Shown one piece after another: positions 20,153 through 28,009 of a stretch of 64,000 nucleotides of DNA. The notes under the pieces are model-generated. The model saw nothing but the letters and a program-made list of their open reading frames with translations, had not been told where the DNA came from and searched no databases. Location of the stretch: assembly GCA_028293125.1 (NCBI GenBank), contig JAQGPJ010000041.1, positions 141,541-205,540 of the forward strand, in the 5' to 3' direction. Positions within the stretch are counted from its first letter, which is position 1; every line of letters begins with the position of its first letter. The translations under genes were made by a program, and so were the position numbers. This DNA is from Verrucomicrobiales bacterium. Lineage in GTDB: Bacteria > Verrucomicrobiota > Verrucomicrobiia > Verrucomicrobiales > V1-33.

Positions 20153-20236
20153 TTAGAATTTCTCCGGCCACACCATGGCCGTGATGAGGTAGAGGAAGAG
20201 AAACAGGGCGGTCAGGCTGAGGAGGATCGTTTCCAT
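20153..20236 (-). CDS. kdpF: K+-transporting ATPase small subunit KdpF
   Basis: A 27-residue hydrophobic peptide lies just upstream of kdpA: it starts METILLSLTALFLFLYLI and ends MVWPEKF. KdpF is a single-helix lipid-like stabilising subunit of the Kdp complex, typically 25-30 residues with an A-x-[VL]-x-P-E-x-F type ending, which fits. It is too short for routine gene callers. Position and sequence together make the call strong although no clear Shine-Dalgarno is seen. Confidence 0.88.
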   Translation of the reverse strand: METILLSLTALFLFLYLITAMVWPEKF

Positions 20237-20642
20237 ACCAGTGGGAGGGTTGAATATCAGAAACGCGGGCACCAGTTCCGGGACCCCGGACGGGTTACCC
20301 ATGAGGTCCTGTGCCGCAGTCCGCGGACAACTTTGGTGGAACAGCTGCGTGGCGTGTTTTTTGGTGTTCGGTTCATGAGCACATGCTTCCCCACCCTGCC
20401 GGAGCCACGAATCAAAAGACCCGGTCCAGGCGTAAAAAAGGTATAAAAACCAAGGCTTCCTGGCTTCCGGTGGATTTCCTTCCTCCCCTTCCCTTCAGGT
20501 GAATCCGCTGCAGAGGTTTCCCTCATCAAGAAGCACGTTGGAAACGCAGGACTGAAAACGGGATTGAACCACATCCTGTCAAGTGCCCGGATTTTGGACA
20601 CTTCCGCTTCAGGCACGTGCCAATCATCCGCTGCCCGGATGC
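20237..20642. other. Intergenic region upstream of kdpF (406 bases)
   Basis: This stretch lies between the kdp operon start and the end of the RCC1-repeat gene, both on the minus strand. It must contain the kdp promoter and KdpE operator, but I could not identify exact boxes. Short hairpins occur (for example CATCCG-CGGATG near 20627-20643). In many bacteria kdp operons are controlled by a ydaO-type c-di-AMP riboswitch; I could not convincingly match that consensus here. No coding sequence is supported. Confidence 0.4.
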
Positions 20643-23285
20643 TTACGGATCACCATCCACCGCCGGTGCCACCTTCACCCTGCCAAAACGCGCGGAGGGG
20701 GAGGGTGTGACGGTGTCCTGTACGGTCACCCGCTCCCAGTAGGCATCAATGGGCTCCACCGTCTCCACACCCCCTGCCGCAAGTGTCCATTCATCCTCCC
20801 GGTCCGGAGCCGATGAAAACTGCGGCGTGTAAACCAGCCTCTCCTCCGCGGATCCCCTCAGTCGGAGATACCGCATTGCCAGCATGGGAACACCGGCTTT
20901 TTCCCGCAGGAGGATAGTCGGCAGTCCGGCCGTGCCGCCCTGCTCCGGCAGCTGTTCCGTTCCCGGCTGGAGCGGAGGCAGATTGAAGGCCCGCTCCAGC
21001 AGATTCGGCACGCCGTCCCGGTCAGGGTCCGCATCCCAGTCCGTGACTGCCGGATTCTCCGCCAAGGCCCCGAAATGTTCCCGCTGCCAGGGGCTCAGCC
21101 GCACCGGGGCCAGATAAAGGACAAAAGTGGGTGAGGACTGTTCCCCCAACGAGAGACCCAGCTGCCCTTGGGAATTGTCACCCGCCGCCATCACGGTGCC
21201 GTCGGTTTTCACAAACAGGCTGTGGGTTCCGGCCGCTGAAACCGCCCTGATATCCCTCAGGTCCGGCAGCGGCGCCGGAGGCGGTCGCTTGTTATCAACC
21301 GTGCCATCGCCCAGCTGGCCGTAATTATTGTTTCCATAGGAAGCCACCGTGCCATCCGTCCGGAGGAACAGATAGTGGCTGGAGCCACTGCTGAAATCGG
21401 AGGCCGACATCGACTGGACCGAGTCCAAGCGGTCGCTGATCACCGTTGGGCTGAATTCATCATAATCGACCACAAAAATATTCCGTTCACTATCCAAAAA
21501 GAAGCCACGGCCTCTGGCCTCGATGTCAATGACGTTCCGTTTCCCCAGATCAACCCGGGCTATGCCCGTTTTGATGTCCGAAGTGGGAAAAGAGGCCCTC
21601 AGCTCACGGCCCGCCACCCAGACGGAACCATCCGCTTTGAGAAAAAAGCTGCCGCTGATGCCTGCGGAGACAGCCTGCACTCCGGCAAGATCCGGCACCT
21701 GTATGGCGGTGATCCGATTGACCGTGGTGCCGTCCCCCAGTTGTCCGTCGTGATTGCGGCCCGCTGCCCGGACTGTGCCATCCTCCATTAGAAAAAGGCT
21801 GAACAATTCCCCCATGGAGACAGCCTTCACTCCGGCCATATCCGGCAGCAGGGCCGGAGTTTTATTTGAGGCTGTGGTGCCGTTGCCAAACTGTCCTTCT
21901 GAATTCCGTCCCCACCCCATGACCGTGCCGTCATTTTTGAGAATCAGCGCGGTTTGCACATACTCCGCGATGGACTTCACATCCGTCAGCCCGGGCACCG
22001 GCCTGGGGATGTGCCAGTTGGACCGGCTGAGGACGGCATTGCCGGCATAACCGCTGCCCATGGCCATGACCGTGCCATCGTTTTTGATCATGAGGCTGGC
22101 GGTTAAAGTGGCCACCGCCGTCCGGACATCCGTCAACCCCGGCACCGCCACCGGGGTAGGATAATAACCCCGCGCCCTGGTTAACCCGGTTCCCAGCTGC
22201 CCCTCATCATTGCGCCCGGTGCCCCAGACGGAGCCGTCCGCTTTAAGAAAAAAACTGTGACCTCCCGCCGCCGCCGCCACCACTCCGCTGATTCCCGGCA
22301 CCCGCACGGGAACAGACCGGTTCACTGCGGTGCCATCCCCCAGCTGGCCGTAGTAATTGCTGCCCGCCGCCATCACCGTGCCGTCCTTTTTGACGAACAG
22401 GCTGACCCCTGCGGATATTTCCGTATAAGAGCCGCCTGCCCAAATGGCGCGGGCATTCCGGAGGACCGGCACCGGCGGGGTGCGGCTGGTGGTCGTGCCG
22501 TCCCCCAACTGGCCGGAGGCGTTTGCTCCCGCGGCCAGCACGGTCCCATCCTCCCGGAGGAACAGGCTGTGCTCCTGTCCGGCTGAAATGGCCACAATCC
22601 CGCTCAGACCCGGCACCTGCATCGGAATCAGTCGGGTGATCCTGGTGCCGTCCCCCAGCTGCCCCTGGGAATTGTCACCCGCGGCCCAGACGGTGCCGTC
22701 GGCTTTCAGAAAAAGGCTGTGCGCCCCGCCGGCCGCCAAAGCGGTGATCTCCGTGACCACGCGGACTCCCGCAGGCAGCGTGCGGCTGGAGGTGGAGTTG
22801 TTGCCCAGCTGGCCGCCTCCGTTGTAGCCCACGGACATGACGGTGCCGTCATCCATTAGAAACAGACTGTGGGATGACCCGGCGGCGATGGCCCGGACCC
22901 GGTCCTGGAAAACAGTCAGCAGCGTTGGGGTGCGGCGTTCGTTTTTAGTGCCGTCCCCCAGCTGGCCTTCGGAATTGTCACCCGCGGCCCAGACCGCGCC
23001 TTCGGTGTCCAGAAACAAACTGTGATCCATGCCCGCCGCTATCGCCTGGATTCCGGAAAGGACCGTCACCGGTGTGGATTTGGAATCCCAAGTGCCGTCC
23101 CCCAGCTGTCCAAAGGTGTTGACTCCCGCAGCCAGCACCTCACCGTCGGCATTCAGAAAGAGACTGTGCTGATATCCGACCGCCACCGCCGGCACGGCGG
23201 CCTCCAGTGAGGCCGGGGAGGAAAACAGAAGCATGGTCAGCACGGTGGACAGCCAGCCGGCAAAGAGGGGCGGAGGATATTTCAT
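20643..23285 (-). CDS. Secreted RCC1-repeat beta-propeller protein
   Basis: The 880-residue exported protein begins with a signal peptide (MKYPPPLFAGWLSTVLTMLL, cleavage near SLEA). About twelve to thirteen RCC1/ALPHA-type repeats follow, each with the core HSLFLxxDGTVxAAGxNxxGQLGDGT, enough for nearly two seven-bladed propellers. Around residue 530-600 the repeats degrade (WVAGRELRASF, DSERNIFVVDYD). The last 150 residues contain DWDADPDRDGVPNLLE, a Ca-binding-like aspartate-rich segment, and a terminal domain ending ARFGRVKVAP. RCC1 propellers bind proteins or cell surfaces; no catalytic motif is seen. The DNA of this gene is itself strongly repetitive. The ATG at 23285 is chosen because it starts the signal peptide. 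Confidence 0.88.
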   Translation of the reverse strand: MKYPPPLFAGWLSTVLTMLLFSSPASLEAAVPAVAVGYQHSLFLNADGEVLAAGVNTFGQLGDGTWDSKSTPVTVLSGIQAIAAGMDHSLFLDTEGAVWAAGDNSEGQLGDGTKNERRTPTLLTVFQDRVRAIAAGSSHSLFLMDDGTVMSVGYNGGGQLGNNSTSSRTLPAGVRVVTEITALAAGGAHSLFLKADGTVWAAGDNSQGQLGDGTRITRLIPMQVPGLSGIVAISAGQEHSLFLREDGTVLAAGANASGQLGDGTTTSRTPPVPVLRNARAIWAGGSYTEISAGVSLFVKKDGTVMAAGSNYYGQLGDGTAVNRSVPVRVPGISGVVAAAAGGHSFFLKADGSVWGTGRNDEGQLGTGLTRARGYYPTPVAVPGLTDVRTAVATLTASLMIKNDGTVMAMGSGYAGNAVLSRSNWHIPRPVPGLTDVKSIAEYVQTALILKNDGTVMGWGRNSEGQFGNGTTASNKTPALLPDMAGVKAVSMGELFSLFLMEDGTVRAAGRNHDGQLGDGTTVNRITAIQVPDLAGVQAVSAGISGSFFLKADGSVWVAGRELRASFPTSDIKTGIARVDLGKRNVIDIEARGRGFFLDSERNIFVVDYDEFSPTVISDRLDSVQSMSASDFSSGSSHYLFLRTDGTVASYGNNNYGQLGDGTVDNKRPPPAPLPDLRDIRAVSAAGTHSLFVKTDGTVMAAGDNSQGQLGLSLGEQSSPTFVLYLAPVRLSPWQREHFGALAENPAVTDWDADPDRDGVPNLLERAFNLPPLQPGTEQLPEQGGTAGLPTILLREKAGVPMLAMRYLRLRGSAEERLVYTPQFSSAPDREDEWTLAAGGVETVEPIDAYWERVTVQDTVTPSPSARFGRVKVAPAVDGDP

Positions 23286-23557
23286 AGGCGGAAACGGCCT
23301 GCCTGAGGAGAGGGAGGACTGGGCCAGCAAGGTTCTCCCCGGCATCACCGTCCGCCTGTTTCGGCAACGAGCAGCCCCTGCATATCATGAGCGCTATCCG
23401 CCCATCAATCAGAAAAATTAAAATCGGAACTTATTCATTCACTGCGCCATATTGATGCCTCCACGTTTTCTGACGCCAGTTATCCGGAACGCTTTACTAT
23501 CAAAAAAACCACGTAATCTCATCCACAAACTGAACCGCCCTTATTGCCGGAATGACT

Positions 23558-25201
23558 TCACCTCACCGGCTCCGTTGCCTTCGCAGCGCCGGGTTTGGCA
23601 TAATATTCCATCATCTGCCGGCGCAGGGTCTCACGTTCAGCAGCCCGCTTCTGGTCGAAGACCTCGGCCTGCTGCGATGTCAGGTTCCCGCGGATAATGC
23701 GGTCGCGTGCCTCTTCCCGCGACCCGATTTCCGGGAAGGGGTCCGCCTCCGTAGCCACGAGGGCTGTCTGCGGCTCCAGCGCCTGCCGGGCCAGCTGCTG
23801 GAAAATCCGGTCCTTCTGGTCCGGAGTGAGATCAAAGGTCCGGCTGATGAATTTCAGGGTGTCGCCGGCGGCCTCCTCCGCCGCGCCGATGCGGCGGGCC
23901 TCCTGCATTTGAGCATGGGTTTCATACTGCTCCGGGGTCAGAATGGTTTTCAGTTCCTCATCAATGACGGGCGGGGTGGATTTGCGGGGGTCCACCTTTG
24001 CCATCGCGTTCAGTGCCTCCTTCCCGGCGGCGGTCAGGTTCCGTGGGTCCTTCACAGCGTTGGCCACGGCTCCTGACTGGAAAGCGTGCAGGATACTGTC
24101 GATCTCCGCCAAAGATTTGCGCTCCAGCGCCTCCCTGATTTGGATTTTCTGCTCCGCCGTGAGGTCCGGCAGATTCAGGCACAGGCGGGTGAACTCCGTT
24201 TCCGCGAGACGCAGCGCCTTGTCCCGGCCTTTTTTCAGTATGGCCCCAGGCACCTGATCCGGCGCGGTTGCGGTGGCGGCCGGACTGGATTCCGTAGACT
24301 TTCCGGCCTGCGGTCCGGCTCCTGACAAGGTGCCGAAGGCTGGAGGTTCCGAGCGTTGGGCGGGCTTGGCTGTGTTCCCCGCCATCCGGTCAGCCGCCTG
24401 AGCCTGCAGGCGCAGATTGGCGGCCTCAAGTTCAGCGTTTTTCCTCCAGAGCATGGTGAGGGGAATGGCGGCCAGAACGAGAACAACGGCGGTGGTTTTG
24501 ACGGCGGGGCCTGTCTTCATAAGGTATAGGGCGAGTTTGACTGATGGCGTAAGGTGAAGATTGGGCGCGGCCCTGAGCGCGGCGGAGGCCAGGGCGGCGG
24601 CTGAGGCTGGTGGAGCGCACAGACTTTGCGCGGCCAACAGGGCGGCCAGAGTGGTGCCGGTGCAGGAAATTCCTCTCCGCCGCAGCAGGGACTCCAGCAG
24701 GCACAGGGACCGTTGGAGGCGCTTGCGGCAGGTCTCCAGGTTTTTGCCGGTGGCGGCGGCCACCTCCGCCAGTGGACGGCGCTCCAAGTAGCGCAGGACC
24801 ACCAGATGCCGCGCGTCGGCGGGCAGTCTGGCCAGGACTTCGTCAAGGTGCGGGCGGAGTTCCTCCCACGCGGCGTCTCCGGAGGAGGGCGGGCTTTTCA
24901 TATGGTCGCTCAGGTGGTGCAGGACCTTGCGGTAGCGCGCGGCTTTGCGGACGGCATTGACCGACTCCAGCACCGCCGCGCGGTGCAGCCAGCCGGCCAG
25001 GCTTTCGTGCTTCAGAGCACCGGCCTTCCGCGCCAGGATGGCGAAGACGTTCTGCGCCACCTCCTCGGCAGCGGTCCAGTCCTGCGTCCGCCGCCATGCC
25101 ACCCCGCGCACCATGCCGGCGTGACGGCCCACCAGTTCGGTGAAAGCCGCCTGATCGCTGGTCGCGGCAAAGCGTTGAAGGAGGTCGGAATCGCTGTCCA
25201 T
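23558..25201 (-). CDS. ECF sigma factor fused to a membrane segment and LTxxQ-like helical tail
   Basis: The first 170 residues form an ECF sigma factor: region 2 (DLLQRFAATSDQAAFTEL, AAEEVAQNVFAILARKA) and region 4 (RLPADARHLVVLRYLERR, then LAEVAAATGKNLETCRKRLQ). The same reading frame continues through an Ala-rich segment, a transmembrane helix (about 236-254, TTAVVLVLAAIPLTMLW), a coiled coil (KNAELEAANLRLQAQA) and a long charged helical region. That region has Spy/CpxP-like turns: LTAEQKIQIREAL, LTPEQYETHAQM, LTPDQKDRIFQQL and LTSQQAEVFDQ. The part after the helix should lie outside the membrane and may hold the sigma domain inactive until a signal arrives; that mechanism is inference. 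The ATG at 25201 precedes the usual ECF start. Confidence 0.82.
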   Translation of the reverse strand: MDSDSDLLQRFAATSDQAAFTELVGRHAGMVRGVAWRRTQDWTAAEEVAQNVFAILARKAGALKHESLAGWLHRAAVLESVNAVRKAARYRKVLHHLSDHMKSPPSSGDAAWEELRPHLDEVLARLPADARHLVVLRYLERRPLAEVAAATGKNLETCRKRLQRSLCLLESLLRRRGISCTGTTLAALLAAQSLCAPPASAAALASAALRAAPNLHLTPSVKLALYLMKTGPAVKTTAVVLVLAAIPLTMLWRKNAELEAANLRLQAQAADRMAGNTAKPAQRSEPPAFGTLSGAGPQAGKSTESSPAATATAPDQVPGAILKKGRDKALRLAETEFTRLCLNLPDLTAEQKIQIREALERKSLAEIDSILHAFQSGAVANAVKDPRNLTAAGKEALNAMAKVDPRKSTPPVIDEELKTILTPEQYETHAQMQEARRIGAAEEAAGDTLKFISRTFDLTPDQKDRIFQQLARQALEPQTALVATEADPFPEIGSREEARDRIIRGNLTSQQAEVFDQKRAAERETLRRQMMEYYAKPGAAKATEPVR

Positions 25202-25391
25202 GCGTGTTTCCGGTGACACGTTGCGGCCTGCGGAAAGCGGGACAATTTATTTCAGATTCACCAGTGCGCCCAGTGCGGACTGTCCGTCGGACAACACCTT
25301 CCCGCGTCGAAAAATCAGGGATGAATGCACGCTGGGATCACCAGTTGCCGGCAGCCGGGCCAAAACATCGCCCCCGCGCGGCACGGGTTGG

Positions 25392-25808
25392 TCAGATTTC
25401 AAAATACATGCTGCTCCGCGGAGCCTCCCGCGTCAGCACATCCGCCAGGGTCATGCTGTTGAGGTGGGCATTCACCAGTTCGGTCAGTTCCTCAAAACAG
25501 GCCACAAGACCGGCGCTGATGCTGGCGGGGTTCTCCCCGATGGGCAGAAACGGACCATCCACGGCGCGAAGGATTTCCCCCACTGTGATCTGCCGGGGCT
25601 CGCGCACCAGTTGATAGCCGCCACCCACACCCCGCTTGCTGGTCAGCAAATCCGCCTTTTTCAGCACCAGCAGGATCTGCTCCAGAACCTTCGGCGGCAT
25701 GCCCTCGGATACGGACAACTCCTCAATCTGGGAAACCGCCGACATGGGCCGCCGCGCCATGGCAGTGAGGGCGCGTAGGGCATACTCCGCTCGTTTGGAC
25801 AATCGCAT
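25392..25808 (-). CDS. Rrf2 family transcriptional regulator
   Basis: A 138-residue winged-helix regulator of the Rrf2 family, whose members include IscR, NsrR and CymR. The N-terminus MRLSKRAEYALRALTAMA, the segment SEGMPPKVLEQILLVLKKADLL and the wing KRGVGGGYQLVREP are diagnostic. The C-terminal part has only one cysteine (ACFEEL), so the three-cysteine Fe-S cluster ligand set of IscR/NsrR is absent. It more likely resembles the cluster-free CymR type, though the effector is unknown. The start ATG at 25808 is the usual Rrf2 start. It is transcribed divergently from the methyltransferase gene at 26.0 kb. Confidence 0.9.
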   Translation of the reverse strand: MRLSKRAEYALRALTAMARRPMSAVSQIEELSVSEGMPPKVLEQILLVLKKADLLTSKRGVGGGYQLVREPRQITVGEILRAVDGPFLPIGENPASISAGLVACFEELTELVNAHLNSMTLADVLTREAPRSSMYFEI

Positions 25809-26005
25809 CACCCGGCGCTCATAGCACACCGGCACCGGGCGGAAAGTGGGAAGTCACAAGCCTGCCGCCGGTTTTTCCGGTTTTGCGGACCTTTTGCCGT
25901 TTGCTCCGGGGCACCGGCAGCCTGCATCGCAGCGGATACAGCTTGAATTCCTCTCCTGCCCGCAGCTGACAAGAGGCTTTTCCCGCGCCCCCTTTTCCAA
26001 CGTCC

Positions 26006-26683
26006 ATGAATTTCGACCGCATGGCCCCGCACTACCGGTGGCTGGAGTTTCTCTTCGCCGGAGGGACGCTTCAGCGCTGCCGCACGGCTTGGCTGGAAAA
26101 GGTGGCACACTGCCGGTCCGTGCTGATCACCGGGGAGGGCGATGGCCGGTTCCTTGAGGAATGCACCAAGCGGCTCCCGGAAGCGGACATCCTCTGCGTG
26201 GACGGCAGCCCGGGAATGCTGGCGCTGGCTCAAAAACGGACCTTGACCACCGGCGATGGCGGAGCCCGGGACGGCGCCCGCATCATCTTTCAGCACGCAA
26301 TACTGCCGGGGTGGGAGCCGCCAGCCGGGCAGTTTGATCTGATCGTGACCCACTTTTTCCTCGACTGCTTCACGTCAGAGGATTTGAGGCGCGTGGTCGA
26401 ATCCCTCGCAGCGGCGGCGAAGCCGGACGCCATCTGGCTGCTGGCTGATTTCCGGGTTCCGGACCGTCCGCCGCCGGCACGTGTGCGGGCCCGGATGGTC
26501 ATTGCCACCGCTTATGCTTTTTTCCGGATCGTGACCGGGCTGAAAGTGGGCCGCCTGACGGATCCCTTTCCCCTGCTGGAGGCGCAGGGATTCCGGCTGG
26601 AACGGATGAGCGGCCGGAGCTGGGGGATGCTTTACTCCAGTGTCTGGCGGCGGAGGCGGCAGGCCGGCCCGGCAAACGGATAG
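26006..26683 (+). CDS. Class I SAM-dependent methyltransferase
   Basis: The 225-residue protein begins MNFDRMAPHYRWLEFLFAGG, an opening shared with UbiE-like and related small-molecule methyltransferases. It contains a glycine-rich SAM loop (VLITGEGDGRFLEE), the acidic residue after strand 2 (ILCVDGSPGMLALA) and FDLIVTHFFLDCF. No signal peptide is present. The substrate cannot be assigned; a quinone or lipid is possible given the N-terminal similarity. It is divergent from the rrf2-type gene, sharing a roughly 200-base promoter region. Confidence 0.82.
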   Translation: MNFDRMAPHYRWLEFLFAGGTLQRCRTAWLEKVAHCRSVLITGEGDGRFLEECTKRLPEADILCVDGSPGMLALAQKRTLTTGDGGARDGARIIFQHAILPGWEPPAGQFDLIVTHFFLDCFTSEDLRRVVESLAAAAKPDAIWLLADFRVPDRPPPARVRARMVIATAYAFFRIVTGLKVGRLTDPFPLLEAQGFRLERMSGRSWGMLYSSVWRRRRQAGPANG

Positions 26684-26711
26684 CTGCTTTTCGGTTTCTT
26701 TTCGTTTCCAT

Positions 26712-26774
26712 GATCCAAAGGATTTCCAGCGACGGACCGGCTTTTGGTTGAAAGCCGGCCCGTCCCTTTGGATC
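26712..26774. other. Long imperfect hairpin
   Basis: An interrupted inverted repeat: GATCCAAAGG pairs with CCTTTGGATC at the base, and GACGG plus CCGGCTTT pair with AAAGCCGG plus CCGTC near a TGGTTG loop. No T run follows on the plus strand. It sits just past the stop of the decayed minus-strand dehydrogenase end, so it may be the old terminator of that gene, or the terminator of the plus-strand methyltransferase. Confidence 0.5.
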
Positions 26775-26782
26775 GGAGCCAA

Positions 26783-26885
26783 TCACCGCAGACCGCCGGT
26801 CACGTAAAGCGTTTCCCGGTGATCCAGGAGGCATCATCCGAAGCAAAGAAAACAACTGCCAGCGTCCCGGGCCGGATGAGCCTGA
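26783..26885 (-). pseudogene. Decayed C-terminal end of a short-chain dehydrogenase
   Basis: Read on the minus strand, the bases encode RLIRPGTLAVVFFASDDASW followed by ITG, then after loss of one base in a G run, ETLYVTGGLR and a stop at 26783-26785. This is the standard end of a classical SDR (an R-[LI]-x-R-P segment, ASDDASxITG, and a final VxGG). No catalytic Ser-Tyr-Lys region exists upstream, so the gene is truncated and frameshifted. The match to the family end is clear by eye although short. Confidence 0.7.
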
Positions 26886-26942
26886 CCGGACGGCACAGCC
26901 ATCGTGATCAACGCCACTGGCGGAACTGGCCGGGCGATTGAA
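26876..26942 (+). pseudogene. Decayed N-terminal end of a short-chain dehydrogenase
   Basis: On the plus strand the bases encode MSLTGR and, after a one-base shift, TAIVINATGGTGRAIE. This matches an SDR start (TAIVTGATGGIGRAIA type) with the first glycine of TGxxxGxG lost and the reading frame broken. It abuts the C-terminal SDR remnant on the opposite strand. Beyond residue 20 the similarity disappears. It is a remnant, not a gene. Confidence 0.55.
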
Positions 26943-27054
26943 TCTTTACCCAGTTGCACCGGGCAGCGCCGCTCCGGCATCAAAGCTACGGATTTTTCAT
27001 CCAGTTTGAAATTTTCCTGCCTTTTGTAAAGACATAGGATATACATTCCCCGTC

Positions 27055-27867
27055 ATGAGCACCCCCTTTTCCCGTCTCCTTCCCCTCCCCGCCATTGCCT
27101 TCTGCCTGGTCCAGCCCGCGCAGGCCCAAGCCCGGAATGACGACTGGCAGACCACGGCACGCACTCTCTTTGGCTACTACGCCGATGCCATGGTCGGAAA
27201 AAACTACTCCATCTTCCTCAATGCCTGCGAAAGCAAGTCCCGCAGCCTTTTCCGGGAATTCACGCTTTGGCAGATGGACATGATGTCCGATGAGGATCTG
27301 ATGCGGGTGCTGCCCAGCGATGAAACCGGCCGCCCCATCCCGCTGAAGGATCTGGCCATGATGAACGACAACCGCTTCTGGACCGTTTACACGGAAACCA
27401 TGAAAAAGCGGGAAATGGCCGTGGGGGAAGCGGCCTACAAGCAGCTGGGCCAAAGCGGCCTGCCCACCTACAAGCTGAAGGTGCTGACCAAATACAACGA
27501 CGGCATTTACATGATCGTGGAGCGAACCTTCGCCAAGCCTTCCCCCGTGCCCATTCCCCTCACCGTGCTGGAGGCCATCCTGGAGGAGGGAAAGTGGCGG
27601 CTGGTGCTGCCACGGGAAATCATGTGGGACGCCATGATCTCCGGCCAGCACCGTCAGATGGAGCTCGAACGTGCCGCCGCCGCCCTGCCCTATGATATAA
27701 AGCCGCCTCTGCGCCCCACGGAAAACACTCCGGCGACACTTCCCGGTGCCCCGGACGAAAAATCTGCCCCAGCCGAAAAGCCCACTCCCACTCCACCTGC
27801 TGCGCCTCCGGCAACCCCTCCGGCTCCGGCTCAGGCACCAGTCCCCGCTTCTGCTCCTGCCAAATAA
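27055..27867 (+). CDS. Exported protein of unknown function with Pro/Ala-rich tail
   Basis: The 270-residue product has a signal peptide (about residues 1-24, cleavage near QAQA), a mixed globular domain (about 30-200) and a C-terminal tail of roughly 60 residues dominated by Pro and Ala with scattered Lys and Glu (PAPAQAPVPASAPAK). The globular part contains WQTTARTLFGYYADAMVG and WRLVLPREIMWDAMISG; its overall shape, with a cystatin/NTF2-like WRL strand near the end, suggests a small binding domain, but no family is recognised. It is followed by a strong terminator hairpin. Confidence 0.6.
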   Translation: MSTPFSRLLPLPAIAFCLVQPAQAQARNDDWQTTARTLFGYYADAMVGKNYSIFLNACESKSRSLFREFTLWQMDMMSDEDLMRVLPSDETGRPIPLKDLAMMNDNRFWTVYTETMKKREMAVGEAAYKQLGQSGLPTYKLKVLTKYNDGIYMIVERTFAKPSPVPIPLTVLEAILEEGKWRLVLPREIMWDAMISGQHRQMELERAAAALPYDIKPPLRPTENTPATLPGAPDEKSAPAEKPTPTPPAAPPATPPAPAQAPVPASAPAK

Positions 27868-27888
27868 TCCGGCTGCCCTTTAACTGAA

Positions 27889-27936
27889 AAGGGGAAGCGG
27901 TGGCGGCCTCCGCCGTCCGCTTCCCCTTCCCTTTTG
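27889..27936. terminator. Bidirectional hairpin terminator
   Basis: AAGGGGAAGCGG pairs with CCGCTTCCCCTT around an inner GGCGG-CCGCC stem, followed by CCCTTTTG on the plus strand and by a TTTT stretch on the minus strand. It lies 21 bases after the plus-strand exported protein and about 75 bases past the end of the minus-strand secreted protein, so it can serve both. Confidence 0.78.
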
Positions 27937-28009
27937 TTGTGATTTTCAGTATTTCAAACCGGGCCCGGAGGCGGAATGACTGCCACCCGCCGGTCTTGCC
28001 CCGCTTTCC

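Noticed and set aside
20237..20642. ydaO-type c-di-AMP riboswitch before kdpF
   Set aside because: The consensus could not be matched by eye; left as a test rather than a call.
20643..23285. Repeated DNA resembling a tandem or CRISPR-like array
   Set aside because: The repeats are in-frame RCC1 codons with unequal spacing and a continuous protein reading; no short identical repeats with unique spacers.
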